Notes under the pieces: generated by a model | Databases searched by the model: none | What the model was told of the DNA's origin: nothing | The model's input: the letters and a program-made list of their open reading frames with translations, nothing else | Translations under genes and position numbers: made by a program | DNA from: Prosthecomicrobium pneumaticum | Lineage (GTDB): Bacteria > Pseudomonadota > Alphaproteobacteria > Rhizobiales > Kaistiaceae | Assembly (NCBI RefSeq): GCF_014199915.1 | Contig: NZ_JACHOO010000002.1 | Location: 186,001-250,000, forward strand | Reading direction: 5' to 3' | Length of the DNA: 64,000 nucleotides | Shown: positions 42,261-50,692 of the stretch, in pieces | How positions within the stretch are numbered: position 1 is the stretch's first letter | Layout: the number at the start of each line of letters is the position of its first letter

Positions 42261-43507
42261 GCGGCGATCCCCTTCACCTCCTGATCGAGCGTCGCCTTGA
42301 CCGCGAGTTCGAGGCGCAGGCTCTGCGCCGTGCACCCCTCCTGCGGCACGTCGAAGAGAATCTCGAACGAGCGCCACGACACGGTGCCGACAAGCAGCGG
42401 CGTCGCCGCGATCTCGCGACGGTCGCCGTCGGCGCAGACGATGTGCCAGGCGAGGCCCCGTTCGGTGACGAGACCGTCGGCCATTTCGCGGCCGGTGAGG
42501 CGGTAGGAGCCCGGCGGCAGCAGGAGGAGCTTGCCGACCTGGCGATACGGCACCCGTGTCCCGGCGAACTCGACCCGCAGGACATGGTTGCCGTCCGCCT
42601 CCTCGACCCGCCCCGTCGCGGCACCGCGAATCTCGCCGATGGTCCAGTCGAAGGGCTGGCCGCTGATCGGGGCTTCGAAATCGCCGTTCTGGATGTAGCG
42701 CCAATCGGGCTGCTGATCCTGTGGAAGGAAAGACAGCCAGGCGAGGAAAGCGACCTGATAGCGGCCGGCGCCGATGAACCGGTCGAGGACCATGCGGATC
42801 TCGGTTCCGCTCGGCGCTGTGCCGCGCGCCCCGATCGCCTGCAGGAGGCCGAAAAGCCGCTCGGGCGGCGCCTTGGCGCCGACATCGCCGAGAAAGGTCG
42901 CGCGCCAGGGCGGATTCGCGACGAGGAGATCGACGAGGCCCGGCTCCGCCTTCGGATCACCGAGAAAGGGCAGAAGAACCTCGGTTACCGGCGCGCGCAG
43001 CCGCGGATTGGTGCGCAGCAGCGCATCCGCATGAGCGAGCGCATCGGAATAGCGGCCGAGCGCCACCTCGCGCCGCAGCAACCACATCTCCGCCAGCGGA
43101 TCGCGCCGCGACCGGCGGGCCGCGACCTCGATGAGCGCCTCGGCCCGGGCCTCGTCGCCGCCGAGATCCGCGGCGATCGCGAGGCTCTGCCAGGCGGACC
43201 GTTCGAGCGGGTCGGCCAACAGGGCGGCGCGGGCGTCCTCGGCGATCCCCTCCAGCGAGCTCCGTTCCGCATCCCCTTGGGCGAGCGCGCCGGAGGCGAG
43301 CCGCGCATGGGCTTCGCTGTCGTTCGGCCGCCAGGCGAGCGCCGCCTCGGGGGCGACGCGGACCAGCGTATCGGCGGCGGTGTTGTGAACGATCTCCCAG
43401 GCGAGCCAGGCGGAGAGAAGGAGCGTCGCCCCGCCGAGCAGCCAAGCGCGCGGCGACCGCGATCGGCGCGTGGCGCGGGAATGCCGGGAACGGGACGAGC
43501 GCGGCAT
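42209..43507 (-). CDS. Membrane-anchored TPR-like protein of the polysaccharide locus
   Basis: A 432-residue protein. A basic N-terminus is followed by one transmembrane segment (about 21-40, AWLLGGATLLLSAWLAWEIV). Helical repeats with TPR character run from about 55 to 170 (APEAALAWRPNDSEAHARLA, then DPLERSAWQSLAIAADLGGDEA). The C-terminal 150 residues look beta-rich (NGDFEAPISGQPFDWTIG and later strands), like a carbohydrate-binding jelly roll. Such proteins occur in exopolysaccharide loci, but no exact function is known. ATG 43507 is chosen because upstream residues lie outside the conserved part. Confidence 0.78.
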   Translation of the reverse strand: MPRSSRSRHSRATRRSRSPRAWLLGGATLLLSAWLAWEIVHNTAADTLVRVAPEAALAWRPNDSEAHARLASGALAQGDAERSSLEGIAEDARAALLADPLERSAWQSLAIAADLGGDEARAEALIEVAARRSRRDPLAEMWLLRREVALGRYSDALAHADALLRTNPRLRAPVTEVLLPFLGDPKAEPGLVDLLVANPPWRATFLGDVGAKAPPERLFGLLQAIGARGTAPSGTEIRMVLDRFIGAGRYQVAFLAWLSFLPQDQQPDWRYIQNGDFEAPISGQPFDWTIGEIRGAATGRVEEADGNHVLRVEFAGTRVPYRQVGKLLLLPPGSYRLTGREMADGLVTERGLAWHIVCADGDRREIAATPLLVGTVSWRSFEILFDVPQEGCTAQSLRLELAVKATLDQEVKGIAAYDDLVVERVALPSRGS

Positions 43508-43630
43508 GGCGTGATCGACCTCATGCGGTGGGGAGAGGCGGCCCCCGCCGCCCTCCCCGCTTGACCTGTGTGCGCCGGCGCGGGCCACCGGCGGACCCGC
43601 GCGACCAACCGCGCCAAGCGCCCGCGCCGC

Positions 43631-44308
43631 TCAAGGGGTCACGGCGAGCGCCTCGGCCACGCGGCTCCACTGCGAGGCGCCGAGCGAGAGCAGCCCGCAC
43701 ATCGCGACGAACAGCGCCGCGGCGGCGAAGAGACGCCTATGGCCGCGGCGGCTGCGGAATTCGACCGGCCGCGCCACCCAGGGGATGCGCGGCGCGTCAC
43801 GAGACAGCCGACGGGACCGGAAGCCACCGGGACGGGCCGGTCGTTCGGCCCGCTCCGGCGGCAGGGTGCGGTCGTAGAGCACCCGCCGCTCCGGCGATTT
43901 GAGCGCCTGCCATGCGGCCGTGATCCGCTCCACCGAAGCGGTCTCCCATCCATCCGCCACACGATCGGGATGCAGCCATTTCATGAGCCAGGTCATATGG
44001 TCGCGCAATTCGCGCTGCGAGGCCGAGCGGACGGCGCCGAGCACGCGGTAATGATCGGCCTGCGGATGCATGACGACGGTCTGCAAATAGAGCACGGCGG
44101 CCTCGCGGATCATCCGCGGCGGGACCTGCCGCAGAGCGGCCTGCCGCGCCGCCTCTTCCTCGCTCGCAGCCGTCTTGATCGCGACCAGAACGTCGGGCGG
44201 CAGCGGACGGCGCCGCATCACGCCGGCGAGCAGGGGCGATCCGAGCAGCGCGAGCGCTTCCTCAAGCGCTTGCCGCGGCACGGTCCTGTCCGATCTGCTG
44301 CTTCGCAT
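43631..44308 (-). CDS. Membrane-anchored J-domain protein
   Basis: A 225-residue protein. A J domain spans about 85-148: HYRVLG (86-91), the diagnostic HPD at 113-115, and AAWQALKSPERRVLYD. One transmembrane segment follows near 193-212 (LFAAAALFVAMCGLLSLG), leaving a short C-terminal tail. J domains stimulate DnaK-type chaperones, so it could recruit DnaK to the export machinery. The first 47 bp overlap the end of the wzc gene in another frame, which indicates coupled expression. The N-terminal 80 residues are unique. Confidence 0.82.
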   Translation of the reverse strand: MRSSRSDRTVPRQALEEALALLGSPLLAGVMRRRPLPPDVLVAIKTAASEEEAARQAALRQVPPRMIREAAVLYLQTVVMHPQADHYRVLGAVRSASQRELRDHMTWLMKWLHPDRVADGWETASVERITAAWQALKSPERRVLYDRTLPPERAERPARPGGFRSRRLSRDAPRIPWVARPVEFRSRRGHRRLFAAAALFVAMCGLLSLGASQWSRVAEALAVTP

Positions 44309-46817
44309 CGCCCTCCACCGCGCCGCCCTTCCTGTCGGCGCCGTAGCCATAATAGCTGTCGTCGCCATAGCCATAGCCGTAGCCGTATCCATAGCCGTAG
44401 CCATAGGACTGGGACGAGGTGTCGAGCTTGTTGATCACCGCGCCGACGACATGCGCACGGGCGAACAGGAGGCGCTTCAGAGCGGCCTTGGCAATTCCCT
44501 TGCGGGTGTTGCCGGCATCGACGACGAGAAGCGTTGCGGAGGCGATGCTCGAGAGGAGCGGCGCATCGGCGAGACCGACCACCGGCGGCCCGTCGACCAG
44601 CACGAGATCGAACTTCTGCGTCGCGATCGACAGCAGCGACAGCATCTTCGAACTGGCCAGCAGTTCCGCGGGATTGGGCGGCGTCGGCCCGCAGGCCATG
44701 AAGGTCAGCCCCTCGACCTCGGAACGCTGGAAAGCCTCGGGCGGCATGGTCGCACCGGCGAGGTAGTTGGTGAGGCCCTGGCTGTTCGAGAGCTTCAGAT
44801 ACTCGTGCAGCGTCGGCCGCCTGAGGTCGGCGTCGATCAGAAGCACGCGCAGCCCCAGTTGCGCGAAATTCCTCGCCAACATCATCGTCGTGGTCGACTT
44901 GCCCTCGGCCGGCCGCGAACTGGTGACGAAGAGACATTTCGGCACGCCGTCCGAGGTCGAGAACTGCAGCGTCGTGCGCAGCGAGCGATAGGCCTCGGCC
45001 ATCGAGGAGTGCTTGTCCTGCAGCGCGTCCGCCACATCGACCCCCTTCTGCGCGAGCGGAATGATGCCGAGCAGGGGCAGGCCGAGCGTCTCCTCGAGAT
45101 CCTCGGGCGATTTGAAGGTGTCGTCGAACTGCTCGCGCAGGAAGGCGAGTCCGGCCCCCGCGGCGAGCCCGAAGAACAGCGCCATCATCAGATTGCGCTT
45201 GAGATTCGGCTTGTAGGGTCCCCAAGGCGTCTGCGCCCGGTCGACGATCGAGATGTTGTTGGTACCGACGCCGCCGGCGACGCCGATCTCCTTGTAACGC
45301 TGCAGGAGGCCGTCATAGAGAGACCGGTTGGTGTCCACCTCGCGCTGCAAGATCGCGTATTGGATGTTGCGATTACGGAAGTCGGTGACCTGTGCACCGA
45401 GTTGGTCGACCAGTTCCTTGAACTTCTTTTCCTGCTCGACGGCCGTCTCGTACTGCGCCTTGATGGACTTCTTGACCTGCTCGATCTCTTCGGTCACCTG
45501 CCGGTCGATCTCGTCGATCTGCGCCTTCAGCTGCCGCATCTCTGGGAAACCCGGCTTATAGATGCTGAGCTTCTCGCTATAGTCGGCCGCGAGATTGAGT
45601 TGTTTCGCCCGAAGTCCGGAGATGGCCGCATTGTCGCGAACCTGCGGCAGGCTCTCCGCCCCCTCGTTCTCCACCTGCTTCCAGAGCAACTCGGCCCGCA
45701 CCCGCTCGGTGGTCGCCGCCGAAAGCTGGCTGTTGGCATTGGAGAGATTCGACATGGTCAGCGTCTGATTGCCGGCCTCCCCGGCCGAGATGATGCCTTG
45801 CGATTCGGCATAGGCGACCAGCTCGCGCTCCGAGTCCTCCAGCTTGACCTTCAACTGCTGCAGCCGCTCTTCGAGGAACTCGCGCGCATAGCCCGTCGAT
45901 TCGTAGCGGCGGTCGAGATTCATCGCGATGTAGGCGTCGGCATAACCGTTGACGACCTTGGCGGCGAGGACCGGATCCGGGCTGTCGAAGCTCAGTCGAA
46001 CGATCGTCGAATTGTTGATCGGCGAAACGGAGAAGCCCCCCATCACACGGCCGACCGCGGCGCCTTGGCGGGAAGCGAGGTCGGCGTTCATCGGGCTCGC
46101 CGGGCCATTGCTGAAGATCAGCCGCCGCAGCCGGACCGAGGGGGGCACGACGTCCGCCGTCAGGAATTTCTCGTCGTCCTGCAGGCCGAGATCCTTGACG
46201 ACCCGCTCGGCGAGCGCACGGCTCCGCAGCAATTCGTACTGCGTCTGATAGAACTCCGCGCTTCGCGTATCCGCCTGCTCGACCCCCTCCACATTGACGA
46301 ACTTGTCGACATCGCGGTTGATCTGGATCGTCATGCTCGCCTGGTAGACCGGCGTCGTCAGAAGCGTCAGCACCACGCCGCAAAGCGCCGACAGCACCGC
46401 GCAGCCGACGAGCAGCCAGCGATGCTTGTAGACGAGCCAGAAATATTTGCGCAGGTCGATGCCGCCCTCTTCCTGCGGCGGCTCGTCATAGGCGGAGGCC
46501 GGCACAAAAGGCGCGGCAGCGTACGAATCCCGCGCCCTCAGCGCGCCCCTCGGCAGCGTGGCCGGCAGGCGCCCGTCGTCTCGATGGTCATGATGGGGCC
46601 GACCGCCACGGCCGACCGGCGGCTCGCCACCGCCGCCCGCCCCACTCCACGTGCCTTCGCTCGCCCAATCTTCCGCGGAGTCGTCCTCATGGCCAGCACT
46701 CGGCCCCGCCCCGCCTGAGCCCGGTGCACGCCTGTCGGCCGGCTGCTCTTTCGCCCCGGCGTCTGGACGACCGCCCGACCGATGCGGAAGCCGACGCTCG
46801 AAGTTCGGATCGTTCAT
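44262..46817 (-). CDS. wzc: Wzc-type polysaccharide co-polymerase and bacterial tyrosine kinase
   Basis: An 851-residue protein. An unusual 125-residue Gly/Pro/His-rich cytoplasmic extension precedes TM1 (134-154). The Wzz periplasmic domain with coiled coils spans about 155-540, and TM2 is 543-560. The BY-kinase domain has Walker A PAEGKST (636-642), Walker A' LLIDADLRRP (659-668) and Walker B LVLVDGPPV (738-746). The C-terminal tail holds ten tyrosines between 805 and 825, mostly as repeated Tyr-Gly. It controls chain length and export with the Wza-like lipoprotein encoded just upstream. The phosphatase partner is the CpsB-type gene. Confidence 0.94.
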   Translation of the reverse strand: MNDPNFERRLPHRSGGRPDAGAKEQPADRRAPGSGGAGPSAGHEDDSAEDWASEGTWSGAGGGGEPPVGRGGRPHHDHRDDGRLPATLPRGALRARDSYAAAPFVPASAYDEPPQEEGGIDLRKYFWLVYKHRWLLVGCAVLSALCGVVLTLLTTPVYQASMTIQINRDVDKFVNVEGVEQADTRSAEFYQTQYELLRSRALAERVVKDLGLQDDEKFLTADVVPPSVRLRRLIFSNGPASPMNADLASRQGAAVGRVMGGFSVSPINNSTIVRLSFDSPDPVLAAKVVNGYADAYIAMNLDRRYESTGYAREFLEERLQQLKVKLEDSERELVAYAESQGIISAGEAGNQTLTMSNLSNANSQLSAATTERVRAELLWKQVENEGAESLPQVRDNAAISGLRAKQLNLAADYSEKLSIYKPGFPEMRQLKAQIDEIDRQVTEEIEQVKKSIKAQYETAVEQEKKFKELVDQLGAQVTDFRNRNIQYAILQREVDTNRSLYDGLLQRYKEIGVAGGVGTNNISIVDRAQTPWGPYKPNLKRNLMMALFFGLAAGAGLAFLREQFDDTFKSPEDLEETLGLPLLGIIPLAQKGVDVADALQDKHSSMAEAYRSLRTTLQFSTSDGVPKCLFVTSSRPAEGKSTTTMMLARNFAQLGLRVLLIDADLRRPTLHEYLKLSNSQGLTNYLAGATMPPEAFQRSEVEGLTFMACGPTPPNPAELLASSKMLSLLSIATQKFDLVLVDGPPVVGLADAPLLSSIASATLLVVDAGNTRKGIAKAALKRLLFARAHVVGAVINKLDTSSQSYGYGYGYGYGYGYGDDSYYGYGADRKGGAVEGDAKQQIGQDRAAASA
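44364..44405. repeat. Hexanucleotide tandem repeat encoding the Wzc tyrosine tail
   Basis: Seven imperfect 6 bp units (GCCATA, GCCGTA, one TCCATA on the plus strand) encode Tyr-Gly pairs on the minus strand. Slippage here would change the number of phosphorylatable tyrosines in steps of one without breaking the frame. Confidence 0.85.
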
Positions 46818-46869
46818 GAGCTCGTCCCCACCGCGCGCCGGAGGCGCTCACCCATCCCGCATCAGGCGT

Positions 46870-47640
46870 TCAGATCAGCGGCGCGAAGAAGCCGAACACC
46901 GGCAGCGCCGCACGCAACCCCGAGAAGGCGGCCCGCAGGCCGGAGCGATCGACCTTGACGAGATCGCCCGCCAACAGGACCGGATCCTGCGCCCTGCCGC
47001 TGCTGATCGCATCATAGTCGAACTTCGCCACTTGCGCCTGCCCGTTGGCCCGCCGCAGCACGACGATGCCGCTCGGATCGGCGGTGGCGAGATCGATGCC
47101 GCCGGCAGTGACCAGCGCCTGCAGGAGGGTCATCTTGCCTTTGACCGGATAGACGCCCGGGCTCTTCACGGCCCCGTCGACGATCACGGTCTGGGTCAGC
47201 GCCTCCTTGACCGACACCGTCACCTGGGGCGACTGCAGATAATCGGCCTGGAGCTTGGTCGTGATCTCCTGCTCGAGCTGGCGCGCGGTCTTGCCGGCCG
47301 CCTGAAGCTGGCCGATCAGCGGCAGCACGATCGTGCCGCTCGAACTGACATCCACAGAGCGGGACAGGTCGGCGACCTGGAAGACGTTGATGTCGATGAC
47401 GTCATAGGGCTGGATGACGTAGTCGGTCTGCGGTGCGGCGGCGAGCAGGCCAGACGCCGCCGCCATCGGGACGCCCGCGGCCGCGGCCGCACCGGCCGGC
47501 CGAGCCGCCGTTGGCGCCTGGGCCGGCGCGGCGCCGCTCGTCGTCATGGCGGCGCTCGGCGAATCGGCGTCGCGGTCCACCGGCACACAGCCCGCCAGGC
47601 CGACCACGGCGAGCAACAGCAGAACGCAGAACCTCAACAC
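46870..47640 (-). CDS. Wza-type outer-membrane polysaccharide export lipoprotein
   Basis: A 256-residue lipoprotein. The signal peptide ends in lipobox LAGC (15-18). A Pro/Ala linker leads to the Poly_export domain (about 72-145, with YVIQPYDVIDINVF) and one SLBB domain (about 148-225, with VIVDGAVKSPGVYPVKG). It is shorter than E. coli Wza (about 379 residues): only one SLBB-like unit is seen, and the typical C-terminal amphipathic barrel helix is not obvious. It would form the periplasmic and outer-membrane part of the export channel with Wzc. The stop lies 52 bp before wzc. Confidence 0.9.
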   Translation of the reverse strand: MLRFCVLLLLAVVGLAGCVPVDRDADSPSAAMTTSGAAPAQAPTAARPAGAAAAAGVPMAAASGLLAAAPQTDYVIQPYDVIDINVFQVADLSRSVDVSSSGTIVLPLIGQLQAAGKTARQLEQEITTKLQADYLQSPQVTVSVKEALTQTVIVDGAVKSPGVYPVKGKMTLLQALVTAGGIDLATADPSGIVVLRRANGQAQVAKFDYDAISSGRAQDPVLLAGDLVKVDRSGLRAAFSGLRAALPVFGFFAPLI

Positions 47641-47655
47641 ACGCTTCTCCGCCGC

Positions 47656-48558
47656 TCAAAAAGGCCAGAAGGGATGACGTCGCCCCCCTCTCTCGCCGTT
47701 CCCCGCCATGTTCGGCACCTCGCCGTGCACCGATCGCGGCCTGATATCATCCGGCGACCGATTCTCGAGCACCCATCGGGGATTGCGCAAGACGAGGTCG
47801 AGCGCGAGGTCCTCACCGAACAGAGCCGCGATCCGATCGCGCCCCCGCGCCAGATCAGGCGGACGCCGGTCGACATTATGCGCGTCCGTCGCGAGAAAAT
47901 CGACAAATCCCTCGTCGAGCATGCGCTCGCTCCAGTATTGCGGCCGACCGCCGAAACGGCCGATCACGGATCCCGAGGTGAGTTGCATCAGAACGCCCGC
48001 CTCGGCGAGCCGCCGGATCACGCCATAGCGCGATTCGATCCATTTCAGCCGCTCGGGATGGGTCAGAATCGGCGCATAGCCGGCCTGGATGAGCTCGAAG
48101 GTCAGTTCCTCGAAGCGCGGCGGCAGAACATCGTGCGGCGGCTCGAGCAGGAGATAGCGCGACCCGCCGAGCGTCGGCACCTCGCCCCGCTTGAGCCGGG
48201 CGGCGAGGTGCGGCGTGGCGTGCAGGTCGCCGCCCATCACCAGATCGATGAAGATGTCCTCCTGCCGCAGCCGCTCCGCGAGATCGGCCATCGCCCGGCG
48301 GGCGGCCGCAAGCGCCGTGTCGTAGACACCCGGCATGAAATGCGGCGTGCAGGCGAGGACGATCGTGCCTTCCGCGGCGGCGAGGCGCGCCATCTCGACC
48401 GACGCCGCGCAATCCGGCGCGCCGTCGTCGAGGCCTGCGAGAATATGGCAATGGAGATCGATCAAATCCAACGCACCTTCGGCCCGACCATGACGTAGCC
48501 GAATTCTGCGTCCGTCGCGAGTCGCGAGATGCCCTGCACGCGACGTTGCGTCCGCCAT
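47656..48558 (-). CDS. CpsB/YwqE-type PHP tyrosine phosphatase
   Basis: A 300-residue metallophosphatase of the PHP superfamily. HCHIL (36-40) and GLDDGA (42-47) open the metal site, CTPHFMPGVY, LTHPER and ATDAHN supply the remaining ligands. These enzymes dephosphorylate the tyrosine-rich tails of Wzc-type kinases; such a kinase is encoded two genes downstream. The start is uncertain: ATG 48558 has no clear ribosome site, while TTG 48471 has GAAGG in front and would begin right at the conserved LDLIDLHCH. It is the first gene of the minus-strand CpsB-Wza-Wzc-J-TPR unit. Confidence 0.85.
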   Translation of the reverse strand: MADATSRAGHLATRDGRRIRLRHGRAEGALDLIDLHCHILAGLDDGAPDCAASVEMARLAAAEGTIVLACTPHFMPGVYDTALAAARRAMADLAERLRQEDIFIDLVMGGDLHATPHLAARLKRGEVPTLGGSRYLLLEPPHDVLPPRFEELTFELIQAGYAPILTHPERLKWIESRYGVIRRLAEAGVLMQLTSGSVIGRFGGRPQYWSERMLDEGFVDFLATDAHNVDRRPPDLARGRDRIAALFGEDLALDLVLRNPRWVLENRSPDDIRPRSVHGEVPNMAGNGERGGRRHPFWPF

Positions 48559-48714
48559 GGCCGATGAGCCCGCCCGCCACAGCCCGCCGATCCCACCCGC
48601 CGATCCCACCCGCCTCATGGGGAAGCGCCCGGAGAAGTCGGCCGCCCCGGCTCGAGATGGGCCATCGGGCCGGCTCCCGGGCGGTTTATCGGGCGCCGAG
48701 CGACCGCTGTGGCC

Positions 48715-49548
48715 TCAGGCCCACACCGCGTCGGCGATCATCGTCGCCTCGCCCGAGGCCCGCGCCGTCCACAGCCGGAGACCGTCCGCCGTCTCGGCGG
48801 CGGCGACAGAGAAGTCCGCACCGTCGAAGAGCGGGTTCACGCCACGGAAGGAAAACGAGGCGGGCGGCCGTTCCTTGACCCGGCCGGCAAGGCGCAGGAG
48901 CAGCGTCGCCTGGAGCGGGCCGTGCACGACGAGGCCCTCATAACCCTCAACCTCCATGGCATAGCGCCGGTCGTAGTGGATGCGGTGGCCGTTGAAGGTG
49001 AGCGCCGAGTAGCGGAACAGGAGGACGGGGTCGGCGGTGACGCTCTCCCGCCATTGCGGCGCCGGCGTCTCGACCGGCGCCGTCCGCGCCGGGCCGGTGG
49101 CGGCGTCCCGGTAGACGATGTCGTGCCTCTCCTCGACCGCGAGGCCGCGCGATGTCACATATTCGTGATCGACGGCGACGAAGCAGAGCGAGCCGCTGCG
49201 GCCCGCCTTCACCGTCACGTCGGCGATGCGGGACCGGCGCTCGACGCGGTCCCCGACGAGAATGGGCGCGTGGAAGCGAAGCGAGCCGCCCGCCCACATC
49301 CGCCGCGGCAAGGGCACGGGCGGCAGGAAGCCGCCGCGCGCCGGATGACCGTCCGGACCGATCTCGGCGGCCGCCACGATCGGCGGGGCGAGGCACCACT
49401 GGATCGCCGGCGGCGCGCGGTCGCCCTCGGCGAGCGGCGCGTCGCCCAGCGTCGCCTGCAGCCCGTTTGCGAGCCGAACGGTGACGAGATCCGCCGCCGT
49501 CTCGGTGCGGCCGATCCAGGAGCGCAGGTGGTCGAGGTCGATTTCCAT
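48715..49548 (-). CDS. ich: Itaconyl-CoA hydratase-like MaoC/FAS1-type dehydratase
   Basis: A 277-residue hot-dog fold hydratase. The N-terminal part MEIDLDHLRSWIGRTE is typical of mesaconyl-C4-CoA and itaconyl-CoA hydratases. The C-terminal hot dog has FRYSALTFNGHRIHYD, where the Asn-His hydratase motif is expected, and GLVVHGPLQATLLL. It would hydrate itaconyl- or mesaconyl-C4-CoA to citramalyl-CoA. It is the last gene of an operon with a CoA transferase, a CitE-like lyase and PrpD, matching the Pseudomonas aeruginosa itaconate locus (ich, ict, ccl). A shadow frame continues upstream, but ATG 49548 matches the family start. Confidence 0.85.
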   Translation of the reverse strand: MEIDLDHLRSWIGRTETAADLVTVRLANGLQATLGDAPLAEGDRAPPAIQWCLAPPIVAAAEIGPDGHPARGGFLPPVPLPRRMWAGGSLRFHAPILVGDRVERRSRIADVTVKAGRSGSLCFVAVDHEYVTSRGLAVEERHDIVYRDAATGPARTAPVETPAPQWRESVTADPVLLFRYSALTFNGHRIHYDRRYAMEVEGYEGLVVHGPLQATLLLRLAGRVKERPPASFSFRGVNPLFDGADFSVAAAETADGLRLWTARASGEATMIADAVWA

Positions 49549-49571
49549 GGTCCTTCCCCGCGAATTGATAA

Positions 49572-50681
49572 CTACGCCGCGAACTCGGACCGCAGGGCGG
49601 CCGTATGGGCGCCGAGCGCCGGCACGGCGCCGCCGCGGATCTCGCGCCGGAGCGGCGAAGCGACGCCCTGCATGGTGCCGCCCGGCGTCTCGACGGCGAT
49701 CCGGCGGAGCGCGGGATGGTGGGAGAGGTCCGCGACCGTCGAGACGTTCGACCAGGCGAGCGCGTTCGCCTCCAGCCGGGCGATCAGTTCGGCCCGTGTG
49801 AGGGCGCCGAAGACACCCGCCATGATCGCCTCGAGGGCCGGCCGGTTGGCGACCCGCGACGGGTTGTCGAGGAAGCGCGGATCGTCGGCGAGGTCGGCCC
49901 GGCCGAGTGCGCCCGAGCAGAAGCGGCGCCACTCCGCCGGGTTCTGCACCACCACGACGAGCTCGCCGTCCGAACAGGCGACGCGGCCATAGGGCCAGAT
50001 CGCGGCATGCGACAGGCCGGCGCGCGGCGTCGCCTTGCCGGCATAGTCGTGGTGCAGCAGCGGCACGCTCATCAGATCCGCCATCGCGTCGAACATCGCG
50101 ATCTCGATCGCCTTGCCCCGGCCGGTGATCGACCGCTCGATCAGCGCCTCGAGCACGGCGGCGTGCGCCGTCGCGCCGGCCGTCACATCGGCGATCGAAA
50201 CGCCGACCTTGACCGGCTCGTCGGCCGTGCCGGTGACGGCGCAGACGCCGCTCTCGGCCTGGATCAGCATGTCGTAGGCGCGCATGTCGCGATAGGCGGT
50301 GTCCTGTCCGTAGCCGACGATGTCGACGGCGATCAGCCGCGGATAGCGGGCGACCAGATCGGCGGACCCGAGACCGAGCCGCGCCGTGGCGCCGGGCACG
50401 AAGTTCTGCACGAAGACGTCGGCGCGGGCGACCATCCGCTCGAGCAGCGCCCGGTCCTCGCCATCCTTGACGTCGAGGACGATGCTCTCCTTGCCGCGGT
50501 TCAGCCAGGCGAAATAGGCGCTCGTCCCCATCACCGCCTTGTCGTAATGGCGCGCCGTCTCGCCCTCGGCCCGCTCGATCTTGATCACCCGCGCCCCGGC
50601 ATCGGCGAGCCGGACGGTGCAGGTCGGCGCGGCGACCGCCTGCTCCATGGCGACGACCAGCAATCCCTCGAGCGGCAGCAT
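49572..50681 (-). CDS. ict: CaiB/BaiF family III CoA transferase (itaconate-type)
   Basis: A 369-residue type III CoA transferase. NRGKESIVLD at 61-70, VGYGQD at 122-127 and AYDMLIQAESG at 135-145 are conserved. Asp137 is the residue that forms the acyl-anhydride intermediate in this family. In the P. aeruginosa itaconate pathway such an enzyme moves CoA from succinyl-CoA to itaconate. The call rests on the neighbourhood. The stop lies 23 bp before the hydratase gene, and ATG 50681 lies 12 bp after the dehydrogenase stop. Confidence 0.87.
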   Translation of the reverse strand: MLPLEGLLVVAMEQAVAAPTCTVRLADAGARVIKIERAEGETARHYDKAVMGTSAYFAWLNRGKESIVLDVKDGEDRALLERMVARADVFVQNFVPGATARLGLGSADLVARYPRLIAVDIVGYGQDTAYRDMRAYDMLIQAESGVCAVTGTADEPVKVGVSIADVTAGATAHAAVLEALIERSITGRGKAIEIAMFDAMADLMSVPLLHHDYAGKATPRAGLSHAAIWPYGRVACSDGELVVVVQNPAEWRRFCSGALGRADLADDPRFLDNPSRVANRPALEAIMAGVFGALTRAELIARLEANALAWSNVSTVADLSHHPALRRIAVETPGGTMQGVASPLRREIRGGAVPALGAHTAALRSEFAA

Positions 50682-50692
50682 GGCGGCGGGCC

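Noticed and set aside
44340-44410. Regular short repeats that might suggest a CRISPR array
   Set aside because: The units are contiguous hexamers within the wzc reading frame and have no spacers.
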